64,000 nt of DNA, from assembly GCA_963565915.1 (NCBI GenBank), contig OY751493.1, forward strand, positions 1,860,001 through 1,924,000, in the 5' to 3' direction. Shown in pieces: positions 34,880-46,775 of the stretch. The notes under the pieces were generated by a model. That model did not search any database. It was given only the letters and a program-made list of their open reading frames with translations, and was not told the DNA's origin. Numbering within the stretch: the first letter of the stretch is position 1; each line of letters starts with the position of its first letter. Made by a program: the position numbers and the translations under genes. Source of the DNA: Entoloma clypeatum (Eukaryota > Basidiomycota > Agaricomycetes > Agaricales > Entolomataceae).

Positions 34880-37503
34880 TCATCTCTTGTGCCGCGCCAC
34901 TTTTGATTTGTCACCCGTCGAGTCAACTCTCCTTGCTCGCAGTCCCTGACGCCCTCCCGCTCTTTGATCAAAATCTTGGTCAAAAACTCCTTTAGATCTT
35001 TTAGTACCTAAATGTTTCTTCTCCAAGCTGGTTCTTCTGGCTGGTACGCCTATCTTCAACGGTCGAGCGGCCTTCTTCGCGGAACGCACGGCAGCATCAA
35101 CAGACTTTTGGTCACCATTCTTCTTGTCTTCTTCTATCAGCATTCTTCTTCTTTTGGCTCTACGGGTAAGGCCGGCGAATTGATCTCTTTTAGACTTTCA
35201 AGGCATTTTGGGTATCGTCGAATATATGTCTAGAATGTACTCACTTTATTCTCATTCATGGACTTCTTGTCCTCTGTCTTTTCATTGGTTGGAAAGCTGG
35301 TCTCATATTGCGCTTTGCTGATAGCTTTATTGAACGTTGTTAGCAAAGCGGCATTGATAGAGGGCCAGGGTTGCACCTTTTGCATTGACCTTTTCCTTCT
35401 GACCCTGGAACCACGTCCTTGGAGGTCTGGAATAGATTTCGGCTTGATGTTCAATTATGTTTTCTCCCTTTTCAAGTTCCATCTCCGCTTTCCGAAGCTC
35501 GGTCTTCTGTGAGCCATGGCAGATACTTTCAGACTGAATTAGATGCTTACTTCTTTTTCTTCCTTTTCCTCGTTTAGAACAGCCGATATCTCGTCCTTCA
35601 ACCCATCAACTCTTTCCACCCATTGAGATACAACTTCCAGAGGGAGGATGCGATGACGAATTTGATCATCACCCGCTCCAAATTTGATTGCTGCTTTGAG
35701 CATCTTGCGATCTGCCTCCCCAACAAGAGTCACGGATCTTCATGGAATAAACGATTTGCCTCCGAAGATTCAAATGACGAACTCACCGGCCTTTCCGGCC
35801 AGCACGAGCCGTCCTTCCTACCCGATGTAGATATTGAGCCAGTTGACTGGGCATATCGTAGTTGATGACAGTCTGTACGCCTTTGATATCTAAACCACGG
35901 GATGCTAAATCTGTAGCCATTAAAAAATCCACAGAGCCGTCACGGAAGAGTTGCAGCGCTTTGAGACGCTGTAAAATCCTTCAAATAATGTCACATGAAT
36001 ATACCGACCGAGCCAACCTGTTCTTGAGAGAGATCTCCATGCAATTCTTCGCATTTCATGCCCAGAAGGCGAAAGACGACACGTAATTGATGGGCCAACT
36101 TTTTACTGCGTACGAAGATTATAACATTCGATGTGAATGTTTTTTTACAAAGTGCAGCCAATATTGCTGAGCGTTCGGACTCCTTGCCAGAACGAATCCG
36201 TACGAACTCTTGGGTTAGACCGCGCGCCGTGGTTTTTTTAGGGTCAACGAAAAGTCGGACAGGTTTGTTCAGTGACATTTTCACAAGTTCATCAACGGAA
36301 TCCGTCATTGTTGCTGAGAAAAGCATTGTCTGGCGAGAAGGAGGGCAGGACTTCACAACTTCTGCAAGTTCGTCTGCAAAACCATCAGAAAGCATCCTGT
36401 CCGCCTCGTCCAGTACAAGAACGTCTAGCGCATCTAGTGTGAATGAGGGTGAGTTGCGAATATGGTCAATCAAACGACCAGGAGTCGCAAGGACTATGTC
36501 AGGGCGCGAGCGAAGGGCTACTTCTTGAGATTTTAATGAAAGACCACCTGATATGAGACAGGAGGTAAGGCACGCAATGTTGGGGTTAATTACAGTTGAG
36601 TACTCGCCAACAATGAGACATAAACGAATGTCGGTGTGAACTGCAAGTTTGGTACCAACGTCCAAGCATTGAACTGCTAGCTCTCGCGTTGGAACTAGTA
36701 TGACGCATCGAGTCGCAGCCGCATTTTTTCCCTTCTCTCGATACAGGAGTCTTTCGAGGATTGGTATCATGAAGGCTGCAGTCTTTCCAGACCCCGTAAC
36801 AGCACCCCCAACAACATCTTTGCCAAGAAGGGCGACTGGTATCGTGGCCGATTGAATGGGGGTAGGACGTTGGAAGCCCAGTGTCGTTAGAGCCTTGATA
36901 ATTGGACGAGAAATGTTCATTTCTAGGAACGAATTGTGAACCAAATTGGAAATGACATGGGAATCGAAGAATGCAGCTTTGCGATTTCTCTCTGCCTCTG
37001 TTTCATGCTCAAAATCATCACATGAGGATTCATCCGCATTGCATTCTGAATCGGGTCCTTTCTCCCCTTCATCAACAGAAATTTCGTCGTCGTCGATTTC
37101 TCCAGACTCTTGAGCATTGTCATCATCCGCATCATCAGGCTCTTCTTGTTCCACATCGTCAGCGTCTTCATCTCCTTCGATCTGTTTGTGATCGCGTTTG
37201 CGTTTGCGCGACAGCCGACGACGGGCGATGATGTCGTCGACGGATATCGGATGCTGGCAAACGCGTTCTCTCAGTCTCATGGAATGGCCGCACTTTCTGA
37301 CTCACCAGCTTTGTTCCCATTTTGACGAAATCTGACAATTCTGTTTGCAGGCCTGCGAAGTCCGTGTATGGGTCCTCCGATACATCAAAAGCGAATTCAG
37401 GATTCAACAAGACGTCATCAGCCTCGGATTTCTGTGGTCTGATGATTTCAAAAGCACGCTGCTCCTCGCCGTCGGAATCTATCGTCATGACATAGTCGAC
37501 CAT
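34880..37503 (-). CDS. DRS1: DEAD-box RNA helicase DRS1/DDX27 (60S ribosome biogenesis)
   Basis: Nucleolar helicase for 27S pre-rRNA and 60S subunit assembly. The N-terminus [18 protein letters not shown] is followed by a highly acidic segment and a basic cluster [13 protein letters not shown]. The core includes the Q motif [18 protein letters not shown], motif [41 protein letters not shown], motif [13 protein letters not shown] and SAT in [19 protein letters not shown]. The C-terminal RecA lobe has [30 protein letters not shown] and, after introns, [17 protein letters not shown]. The basic tail ends at 34880. Start choice is between Met at 37501-37503 and Met five codons later. One intron (36548-36607) appears to use a GC donor. 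Confidence 0.93.
36548..36607 (-). other. Stop-free GC-AG intron in DRS1
   Basis: A 60-nt segment inside the helicase core interrupts the conserved VGG motif. Read through, it inserts [19 protein letters not shown] between CLIVG and GLSLKSQ. Removing it with donor GCGAGT and acceptor ATATCAG restores [12 protein letters not shown], the normal DRS1 sequence. The donor is again GCGAGT, as in RPS24. Confidence 0.7.
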
Positions 37504-37769
37504 TGTTGAACACGAAAAAAGGACCTCTTGGGTGGTGGGAAGTTTTTCAACCACACGTAATATTTAGGTTTATTTTGTTGTTCAACTCAGTATATAAGTA
37601 CAGTGCCTCTGCCTTATATAAACCGATTCCGCTATGTTGTTAGTGCAACGTATAGCTTCCCAGAAGTGCATTGAGCGCCTCTAAGGATATGCGGTATGGC
37701 GGTACGAGGCCGAGGCGCTTGGGTATAAGTACAACGGCATGAAAGTCACAAAAGTCGCAAAGACATTTA

Positions 37770-40700
37770 CTACCAGAAAAACAACCTCCGCAGAATAGCT
37801 GCATCCCTTGGCTGGTTCGATGCGGACTGGGCGGGAGGGCGGTAATCATCTGCGTCTGTGTCCATCGGAGCAATCCTGGCCTCGCGCATCTAGCGACCAG
37901 GTAGTCAGATTTGTTGAGCCACAAAATCCGATTCGTAAATCATACTTGATCATTCATCACAGGACGTTTCACGAGGAGTTCGCCGATGGCATTACGATCC
38001 GGGAAGTTGTAGTCATTTGCAATTCTGCATTGTGCTTGGCATTGACCTGTGCTGGAAATGAACCTACCAATCATATTGAATTTTCCCCAATGTATTTTCG
38101 TGGGATCAGAGGCGTGAAAATCGCCATTGCCTTCATGAGCACGGATAAGATCAGACATGTGAACCTCACTGACAAGGAGTCAATGGAATGTCGATCTGTC
38201 AACGAAAGACGAACATACAGCGCGGGAATACAAGCGCCCTTCGAATTTCGAAGGGCGAGGCGATATGCACGGTGTGAGCGAATGTGTTGTAGAAGTACAT
38301 CCCACGATTGCAAATTCTTTGCTTGTTCGGGAGACTTTATCTTGAACTGCTCCATTGTTTCGTCACCAGCGAATGTCGCATTGTTGATTCCTGCAACAAA
38401 TGCACGCAAAGCTGAATAATTGTTGAGCGCCCGGAGCCTCTGCGCAATTTCAACAAATTTTTCGATTTGTTTGACACGGGCTCGCGGCGCTTTATGGCAC
38501 AGTATGAGGGATACCACCCTTCACCAGACCATAAGAGCGGAAACATAAATCGCAATGACAGCACTTACCAATCCGCAAGGTGATTCGAGACTGCATTGAA
38601 GGCTGTTATGGGGTCGGTAATATCCTTTTTGCCAGAGACAAAGGTATAATGTAGCCAATGTCTTGGCTGAGGAAAAAATGTTGGTGAGCGTGACCAGTCA
38701 TGCCGAAAAACAGTATACCTTGATATCCAGAAATAGTTTGACTTCGACTCTAGTAATCTCTTGTGCTATCTCCTCTGGATCCAAGGCCAATACTTCGTGA
38801 GCTAGTTTCACGAGGTCCTTGATCTGCTGCTTCTCGGATGTGTCGGTCTCTACTGGCCCACTGTTCACATTGTTAGCGAGAATCAAAGGCAATGGAAGAC
38901 TAGGTTTGCGTTCCCTTGTCGGAGCGGGAACTGGCAGCTGCTTCTCTGGGATAGATACAGTTGGCGCCAGCGACGTATCGAGGCCGGATTCCAGGGTTTC
39001 GTCCTCCTCCAGCAGACTATACGAATCATCACTCTCATCGCCTGTGGCTTCGACTTTGAAGGCCCACGCAGCATCAAGGTCCGCGAGGCTCGGCAGCATT
39101 TCAAGAAAGGGGAGGAGTTCCGTCCCATAATGAAGTAAGTAGGTTTTTGAGATGATGGATTTAATCAAAGCAGAGAGAGCCCCTGCTGTACCTCGAACAG
39201 AGAAGTCGTGTGGATATTCGCGGATCCACATTTCTAGGAGGTGGCATATTCTGAGAAATGTCAGATGGACAGCAGAGTAGATTTTTTTCTTGCATACTTC
39301 ATCTGCGCAAAGCAAGCAAACATTGGATCCCCACATGAGTTATCCAGTTGGCGCATTCGTTTCTGCATAGCAAGCAAGACGCTCCGTGGGGTAGCGAATC
39401 TACGATATGTAAGCAGAAAATGGGTGATGAACGCAGGGTCTGGATTTTTGGTATTGGCAACTTCGTTTGGTGATATGTTGTTGACGTACCATCCCCGCTC
39501 ACGGCAAGAAATAGAAGTTTGTCCAGCAATTCGTCCAGTGTTGCCCATTGCCCTGGTCGACTGAACACGGTGTGACCACGTTACTCAAATCAATGCATGA
39601 AGAAAAACTCACGATTCTTTGTCCTTTTCCTTGTCTTCTTTGAATTCTGATATTTCTGGTGTTTGATCATTGACTTCGACGGCCGAGCCATGTAAATCTT
39701 GACTATTCTTCGGCGCATTGTGGTGCCAAACATGTATCCTGGACTTCTCACTTTCGGACAATATATCCCCAGTCGAATGTGCACGTGTAGGGGAGATGGG
39801 AATAGTAGGTGATTGATGGGAGGTTACGGGAGGTAACTGGCCGTTCGAAGATGCTGATTGAGCCTCGTTGCTCACTGACAATACTGGGGATGAAGCCGTG
39901 GGTGTTGACGTCCGTGAGCTTTCCCATGGTGGTGGCGAAATCAGGACATCGGGAGAGGCGGGATTTCGATAATTCGGATCACTTCGATTGGTCCCTGCGA
40001 CATACCTGTCAGCGGGCCAAACTGTGATACTATAGAAAGGACAAACGTCTTTCCCGTGCAACTGCTTTCAGAATCCATGCAAACGTGCGTCGCATTTTAT
40101 CCTTGCCCTGTTCATGCGCCTTCGCCACTTCCACCAACCCAACGTCATACGGTTGAAGTATATCTAAAGCCTTTTCTGGTTCGACTTGTCGTTGTAAGTC
40201 AGATTTGCATGCAAGCACAATAAGGGGAAGCTTCATGGCACGGTATCCGCCTAGAAATCAATGAGTGAGGCAGGATATGGCAAACTCTAATGCTGTGGCG
40301 CACGCAAAAGCCCCTCGACCGGCTCAAATGAAGACTCGTCCGATGAATCGTAACATATGATAACACCATTTATCGGCGAAAGACTTTGGTGCCAATCTAG
40401 TCTCTTCGGATCCATCGGTTCTGCTGGAATATCGATTTCGACGACATGAAGAAAAGTGTCTGCTGAATTCTCATTCCGTATAACGCCAATCCGGCGAAAG
40501 TCTGACAAGAGATGTCAGTTGTGGGTGACATAATTGAAGTCGTCCGTGTTACGCACAGTTCTTAGATGTCCCTCCCGTTGATACCGCCGACATCGCAGTT
40601 GGTTCTGATAACCCGTGGCCTCGTAGACCTTTCCGAATGACGACAGACTTTCCACAACCAGCCGAACCTACAACAAGGAGTGTCACAGTCGAGGCGGCTG

Positions 40701-41398
40701 AGGGAATCTGGGGGACATCGGTGAGTGACCATGGACACCAGAAAAGATGAACCGACGCTGGTATTGATGAGTATACGCCTTGAAGCACCAGTAATCAACC
40801 CAAGACTCCCACTGCGGATGCGACCAGGAGCTTCTAATGACAACCGACCAGGAAAGGATTGGAGCGAGGATAATGACTGCTGTCGAGGAATATCTTGGAG
40901 AATACTAGGTGTAGTCGATACACTGAGTATGCTGCTCATGCTGGATGTTGCGGTGAGAATGGGGGTGCGGGACGGGAGCGGGAGCTCACCGCCCCGGATG
41001 AGAGGCTTGATTTTATCCTGTGCTTTGAATGATGTACGGCGGTAACGATCAACAGGGCTATTGAGTGGATCCGACCGCTCGACGTCGGAATCGACGCTGT
41101 GGTGGTCATGATCCCGAGCAGAGCTGAAGCTCAAACCGCGATTTCGCCCTCCCCACCTGGATTCAAGTTGAGGTGCAGGAGGTGATGTAGAGGTGCTTCG
41201 GGAAGCATCGGTCAATGAGTCTGTGGTAGGAAGGCTCAGGGACGATTCCACAACAGAATGTACATCACGGCCAAAGTGCACGAAGGAGTCCACTGAAAGA
41301 GATTTCCTGAGATTTAGAGTGGAGACAGACGTCCCATTTCCGGGTGAGAGTGAGAACGTGTCGGTTGTTGCGACCTGAGAAGAATGGGTGGCAACCAT
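37770..41398 (-). CDS. RasGEF with N-terminal Ras-like (degenerate GTPase) domain
   Basis: Multi-domain Ras guanine-nucleotide exchange factor. Order: a Ser/Thr-rich N-terminus (about 200 residues from MVATHSSQVATTDTFSL); a small GTPase-like domain with P-loop LLVVGSAGCGKSVVIR, a switch/G3 region VVEIDIPAEPMDPKRLDW lacking the usual DxxG, and a G4-like LACKSDL; a Pro/Ser-rich linker; a RasGEF_N/REM module (WATLDELLDKLLFLAVSGD, DPAFITHFLLTYRRFATPRS, LEMWIREYPHDF); and the CDC25-homology catalytic domain (KQIEKFVEIAQRLRALNNYS, FVAGINNATF, LLQHIRSHRAYRLALRNSKG, NVIGELLVKRP-like end). After an intron the C-terminus reads MREARIAPMDTDADDYRPPA and stops at 37770-37772. Some exon borders are unresolved. 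It probably activates a Ras or Rap/Rsr1-type GTPase. Confidence 0.82.
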
Positions 41399-41531
41399 AT
41401 GGTTAGCGAAGGGGACGGGGATGACCGTGACGAGCGAGGAGATCGTTGAGTGCGACGAGTCGTCGGCATCAACGAGGGATCATTGATCAGCGCTCAGCGT
41501 CCAACCTTCAACTATCTAAGGGTCCCATTTG
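41399..41531. promoter_or_regulatory. Divergent promoter of the RasGEF and SurE-like genes
   Basis: 133 bp between start codons on opposite strands. No TATA-like element is obvious. Shared promoter function is inferred from position. Confidence 0.4.
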
Positions 41532-42909
41532 ATGTCCAAGACGTCCAAGCCCAGAGTCCTCCTCACCGTAACTATTTTCCTTTCAATCCCAATCTTTTAT
41601 CTCTTTACGCCGTTGGAAAGAATGATGACGGTCCTCCTGACCCAAAAGAGTCTCCCTATCTCTTTGGCCTCTACCGACACCTCACTGAGCAGCTAGGTAG
41701 TCAACGCTCCTCTACTTGCATCTAGTCGCCCCCTGACATCCTCTCAAGGATGGGATGTCAGAGTTGTCCTGCCCAGCTCTCAGAAGTCCTGGATCGGTAT
41801 GGGCCATCCGATAGTCGGCCTTTCGACCATGTTGACACCTTCCAGGCAAGGCATATCACATCAAAGAGGCAACGAAAGGCCAGTATTTCTACCCAAAGGA
41901 GGACGGTAAGGGCGAGTCCTCAAACCACCCGAGGTCTTTGAAACCAGGAGAGCTTGTTCGTCGTTGTCCACTCGGATTGCCATTCCCAGTCTGATGTGTT
42001 TCAGGCTGAATGGATTCTTCTCGATGCTGTATGATGCTGCGATCATCTCCGAGTCGTTCACTGATGTTGAACAGACTCCGGCTACCTGTTCAAATATCGC
42101 GTTGCATAACCTCTACGCCGGTCAGATCGATCTTGTTGTATGTATTATGAGTCATCAGTCCAAACTTTTTTTTTGATTCTAACCTGACATCTTTCGCGGC
42201 ATTCAAAGATATCTGGTCCGAACCTTGGTCGCAATTCGTCAGGTATGAAAGACAAAAACTATCATATGTCGTACGATACATCCCAAGTCATGTTCGTGCA
42301 GCCGCCTTTGCTCTGTCATCTGGGACCATTGGAGCAGCGCTGTCTTCCTCTCTATCCGGAATTCGCTCGATTGCAATCTCATATGGAACAGTCCTTCATC
42401 CTACGCCAATGAGCTTGTTTGAACCCGCGCACCAATTGGGTGCTAAGATCATACAATACCTATGGAACAATTGGGGTCAAGATGAAGGTGGTCTTCGGGA
42501 CGGGGAGGTTGACCTCTACAATATCAATATCCCATTGGTGGAAGCATTGCTGTCTGAAGAAGGACTCAAGATATGTTCAACAACCATGTGGCGGAATTCT
42601 TATGGCCGCCTGTTCAAGGCTATACCCGACCCCGAAATTGCTCGGTCAGCAGGGCCAGACCCTTTGGATCCTATGGCGAATACCATCGTTGGCACCATTC
42701 ATAGCGAGGATAGAAGATTATTGTTTGAATTTGGGCCCGACATGAGGAGTATTTTGACTCCGTCTATTTCCTCAGTTCCTGTCGGATCTGACGGCTGGGC
42801 ACTCCATCACGGATGGGCGAGTGTAACGCCTCTTCGAGCTTGTTTCGCAGAACCACTTGGGGAGCAGGAAATAGACATGGAGCGTAGACTATGGAAAATG
42901 AAGCTCTAG
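41532..42909 (+). CDS. SurE-like 5'-nucleotidase/phosphatase
   Basis: Metal-dependent phosphatase of the SurE fold. Exon 1 (41532-41567) encodes MSKTSKPRVLLT. The 53-nt intron to 41620 leads to NDDGPPDPKESPYLFGLYRH, which contains the NDDG metal-binding motif, then GWDVRVVLPSSQKSWIGMGH. Further on are TPATCSNIALHNL and ISGPNLGRNSS, the second SurE signature, then FEPAHQLGAKIIQYLWNNWG and NINIPLV. The C-terminal part is longer than in bacterial SurE, as in fungal Pby1/acid-phosphatase-type proteins. Ends at 42909, 48 bp from the stop of the convergent GH16 gene. Confidence 0.85.
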
Positions 42910-42957
42910 TGATTTTCAAGTTGTATCAGAGTGTCAATATCAAGTCGGATCCATGTA

Positions 42958-44787
42958 TTAATATGACGACGTTATCATATATAAACTGGTAGCGAGGATA
43001 TATGCCAACCAGAAGCCATTCAAGCGACACCGACTAGAGGAGCTCTCGATTCGACCTTTAATGAGTTGTTTGCGATAAACCTTCAATGAGTTGATGCTCC
43101 AGGAAGCATTCTGTCACAGGGATTCATGCTCGTATCTAAACCGGTGATACAGACGTACCACAAAGTTGCTCGGATCCATAAGTCTATCCTGGCACGTCCC
43201 TGGACACTGCGAAGTGGCGTACGAATTTCCCGCCCAATCACCTGGGATGCACGTCAGTCAAGGCAATTATGTTTCATTTCAAACTGGGCATACCGCAGAA
43301 TGTGATATCTGCGGGTAAAGATGCTTAGCAAGGCTCACGAAGATGCCAAATATATGTCCAGCTAATTCTCACCGAAAACGATTGAATGATTAGTGAAATA
43401 CTCCATAGGATTGCAATTGCTCGGATCAAGTGCTGCTGACGGGATCCCCCAGTTTGATGGATTAGGACTGCCCTCCAAAATATCCTCAGGAATCGCAGCA
43501 CGATAGAAAGACCCTTGAGATGGGAATGTTCAGGACCATCTGTGAGTTGAAAGTTCCAATAACTCACACACTGCGATACCATTTTCATCCCATTTCATTG
43601 CGAAAACACCTCCACCTTGAGAATCAAAATAAGGGCCATATGATGCTCTACTCCATTCAGTGACACCACATCCTGCATTAGACTGGATGAATGCATTGCA
43701 ATCCAGATTCTTCTGTCCATTTGATTGCTTGAAAGCCAACACGTCAGATCAAAGGTCAGATAAGTCACAGAACTACATACGACGACGGTCCCGGTAAAGT
43801 TCGACTGAGGATTCAAACTGCAACCTTTACGGAGGAAGCATCAAATGGACGGCGCGTCGAAACAGAATAAGTTGTACCTGGTTTGGTATGCCAAGTTACC
43901 TGGTTATGCTGATTATCGTGGACACCTTCAATGATATCTATTTCCCCCATCTAGAAGAGTGGGTTTAATATTCCGCTTCCGTAGGAGGGGAAATGACACA
44001 CGTAAGGCCAATTGTTACCCAGAGTCCAAAATGCTGGCCAAACCCCTGAGAGGCATTCAGTCCATGGCTCCCTGCATCGTCTTTCAGAAAGCGTACCACA
44101 GCCCCATGGCGCTCTGTTGAGGTCAAGGACAAATAATCCTGTGTTATATTGGGCATAACTCGATATTCGGACGCTTGTGAACCAAAATCAGAAACCCGCT
44201 AGACAGCTAGCATCTGAAAAGCATAGCCACCTATTTCGATAGGTGCCCTCGGCCAACCAGGTCGTGTTATCCCCCTTCATAATCACTGTACCATCGTTTT
44301 GAACGTATACAAGACCAAGGTCAAATGCCGCGCTTCGGTTGACATAGCTAATAAGTTGGTTGAATGGAGGGTTTCCCTGTGCATAGCAGAAGATTCACTT
44401 CACAGTTCCACTTAGTGATAGTTCATGAGTAAAAGAGTTGGATGGGGAGAAAATAGCTCACCTTGTAGGATCTGGGCCAGTGAAAAATGTCCATTTACTT
44501 AAATGATAAGGTTGTTGTTAACTATGGAGTTGAAGAAGAAGGAAAGCCTACTCGAAGAATGTTTTGCCTGAATACTCATCTTGGGGCAGCCAGAGGAAGG
44601 TTGATCCATTTGGATTGGTCTCGAGGTTGCCACGCTTCTCTAGGGACTGTGAGCTCCATGAAGTTTCCCAGTTGACTACTTTCTGAGGGACTTGAGGGTT
44701 GATTCGAAGTCGGGAGGCGGCTGAACAGGGTGCAGATGCTGTGAGGATAACAAAGATAGATGATATGCTTGGGAGGAGATATCGCAT
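42958..44787 (-). CDS. Secreted glycoside hydrolase family 16 (beta-glucan active), possibly membrane-anchored
   Basis: Starts MRYLLPSISSIFVILTASA, a signal peptide. Then FLWLPQDEYSGKTFFE, NPPFNQLISYVNRS, GTVIMKGDNTTWLAEGTYRN and SVRISS. The catalytic motif GEIDIIEG (about 43928-43947 on the minus strand) has both acidic residues of the GH16 E-x-D-x-x-E signature, followed by HDNQHNQVTWHTKPGC. Later blocks are GCGVTEWSRASYGPYFDSQG, GVFAMKWDENGIAV and, after introns, DWAGNSYATSQCPGTCQDRL. The C-terminus ends in a hydrophobic run LNGFWLAYILATSLYMITSSY, compatible with a membrane segment or GPI signal. Likely acts on cell-wall beta-1,3(4)-glucan; substrate is inferred. At least seven short introns. 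Confidence 0.88.
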
Positions 44788-45368
44788 GAAGGGTAGACAG
44801 TAAGTCGAAAAAGGTCGTCAAGGATCGTTTTTATGGCATGAAGTGAGGAAGGCATGTTTGTGGCGGATGAGGCTAGATATCATCATCTCGGCTATCATGA
44901 GTACCCTGCCTCATGTCTTCCTCACAATGAATTACTAGTCAAAACCTCAATTCAGTATGTATGGTATGAAGAGAAGGGCATTCTGCCAACAAATCTTGAT
45001 TGAAATGGAGATGCATCATGGTATTTCGATGTTGACACGAGGCAACGACACGAGGGAAACATCAGTTAAGAACGAGGAACAGAGGAACAGAGGAACATTG
45101 TTGTAGCTTTCGTAATACAGCACTGAATAGGTGCTGCGCTCAAACGCTGGGGCTCTTCGACCAGTATTGCCCTTCATGGACTAGGAGCGCAAGCATCAGG
45201 ATAAAGTTCGATGTCATTTATGTCGAGGGAGATGAACAAGGATCTGGGTGATGGTGTAGCACATTATGTATGTACCTATGTTTTGGGTCTTGCTGTACAT
45301 TATAACCTCATCTAACAATCGCTCAGCGGCATCTTCTCTGAATAATCAACTCGAAAAACTGTGCTCAA
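44788..45368. other. Spacer upstream of the GH16 gene
   Basis: 581 bp without a recognisable ORF. It presumably carries the GH16 promoter and the 3' end of the MARVEL-like gene. A short direct repeat of AGAGGAACA-type words occurs at about 45072-45096. Confidence 0.35.
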
Positions 45369-46132
45369 TCAATCAGACAGAATAGTAGCTGGATCGCTTT
45401 CAACTCGTAAATCAACGGTGTTGGCAGTTGTATGAGAATGACTCACATATCCTCGCCTGCTTGTTTGCATCCATAGACAGGTAGCCGCCATCGTCAGGAC
45501 GCACAGACTAAATTCAGTCCAACCCAGAGCTTCCACTGTCAATGACTGGCGGCATCTGTTGTCCACCTGTCAGGCATCTCAAGACAAATTATAAAGAAAC
45601 AAACCTAGAAATGGCGGCGCGCCCCGCACAGTTACCACCCGTCCGCGTATTATGCATAACGCCAGCCGCTGTTCCCTAGTTCCAATGCATGTTAGAAACG
45701 AAACGGACATCCAACGATAGAGGGGGGGAAAAAAGATGCAGACTAACCCATAAAACAGAGGTGAGAAGGAGCCAGATTACTGAACTCGCGATGCTGGCTA
45801 GGAAATGACTTGCGCCGTCCACAGTCCACAGCATGTAGGCCGTTGAAAACAGCGTCGTCCACGACGCATTGAATAGGAAGAGTATCAGACTGGGATTGAA
45901 AGAGGATCAAGATCAAAACGAGCAAAGCTACGTCCGTAACGAGCTTCTCATACAGTGAATGGTAGCGCGGACTGGGCCACGTCCGGTGCTGATTTCCGGC
46001 GCTGACCAAAAACGCCGTTAACCCAAGCTCCGCCACGGAGGAGAGTGTTATTAGCCCAAATAGAAACGGATGATAGTGGGCTTTGATGAGCGAGGTTTTC
46101 CGTTGCCGAGTGTTGTCCAACGTTACAGCCAT
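45369..46132 (-). CDS. MARVEL-like four-transmembrane protein
   Basis: Starts MAVTLDNTRQRKTSLIKAHY. The hydrophobic segments are FLFGLITLSSVAELGLTAFL; LLILFLFNASWTTLFSTAYM (after removing an intron of about 65 nt that begins GTATGAG); SSVIWLLLTSVLW; and finally the conserved CRQSLTVEALGWTEFSLCVL followed by TMAATCLW. The sequence between helices 3 and 4, with CRQSxxVEALGW, is characteristic of fungal MARVEL-like membrane proteins. The tail TTANTVDLRVESDPATIL is polar. Such proteins organise membrane domains; the specific role is unknown. The first ATG with good continuity is 46130-46132; no upstream exon was needed. Confidence 0.75.
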
Positions 46133-46775
46133 ATATGTAAGTCTTCCGCGAGGGCCTGAGGGAAAATGGGTCTCTGAACTTGCGTTCGTGAACGGTCGGG
46201 CTAGAAATACTCGCCGCACGGCAGACAACTGGGAGACAAGAGGCAATGATGAAACATGAAATCCTCGTTGCACGTTGTGATACCTACAATACGTGCGTGC
46301 TGCACGTTGTATACAATCTCGGCATAGCTCGGTCCCTGTTCCAGAATAGCGAAGGTTACAGTCAGTGAAAGGTCCGCAAGTTGGTCGTGCATCTTGTAGG
46401 TCTGGTGGCAGGGTACACCTCCTGGATTTCAGGCGAAGGTCCGTGTTTCATCGATAAATACGGGTAGACGTCCTCTGGGTCATTTCAAAGGCGATGAAAG
46501 GTATTCAAAGATAGGAATTATGTCAAAGAGAAAGGACGAGACAAACGTTGACTAACAGCTTCACGCGCGACTTGGTGCATTTTTATTCGCGGATATCGCT
46601 TCATCCTATTAGGTCGAGTGGCTAGGTTGTAAGTAAGTTGGTAGGGATCAAGGCGGAAATTTCTATGATTGGAGAGGGTGGTTGAGAAAGTGTCCGGCGT
46701 GTAAAGGAATAAGATGCGTCCACGTCCAAGGTCCATACTTGTGCATCCGTCAACATCGAGCTTTATACATAAAGA
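46133..46775. other. Spacer between the MARVEL-like and GPI-anchored protein genes
   Basis: 643 bp. Two minus-strand open frames of 63 and 72 codons (46201-46392 and 46518-46736) have no pattern I recognise and are probably chance frames. The region likely contains the MARVEL-like promoter and the 3' end of the GPI-protein gene. Confidence 0.35.
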
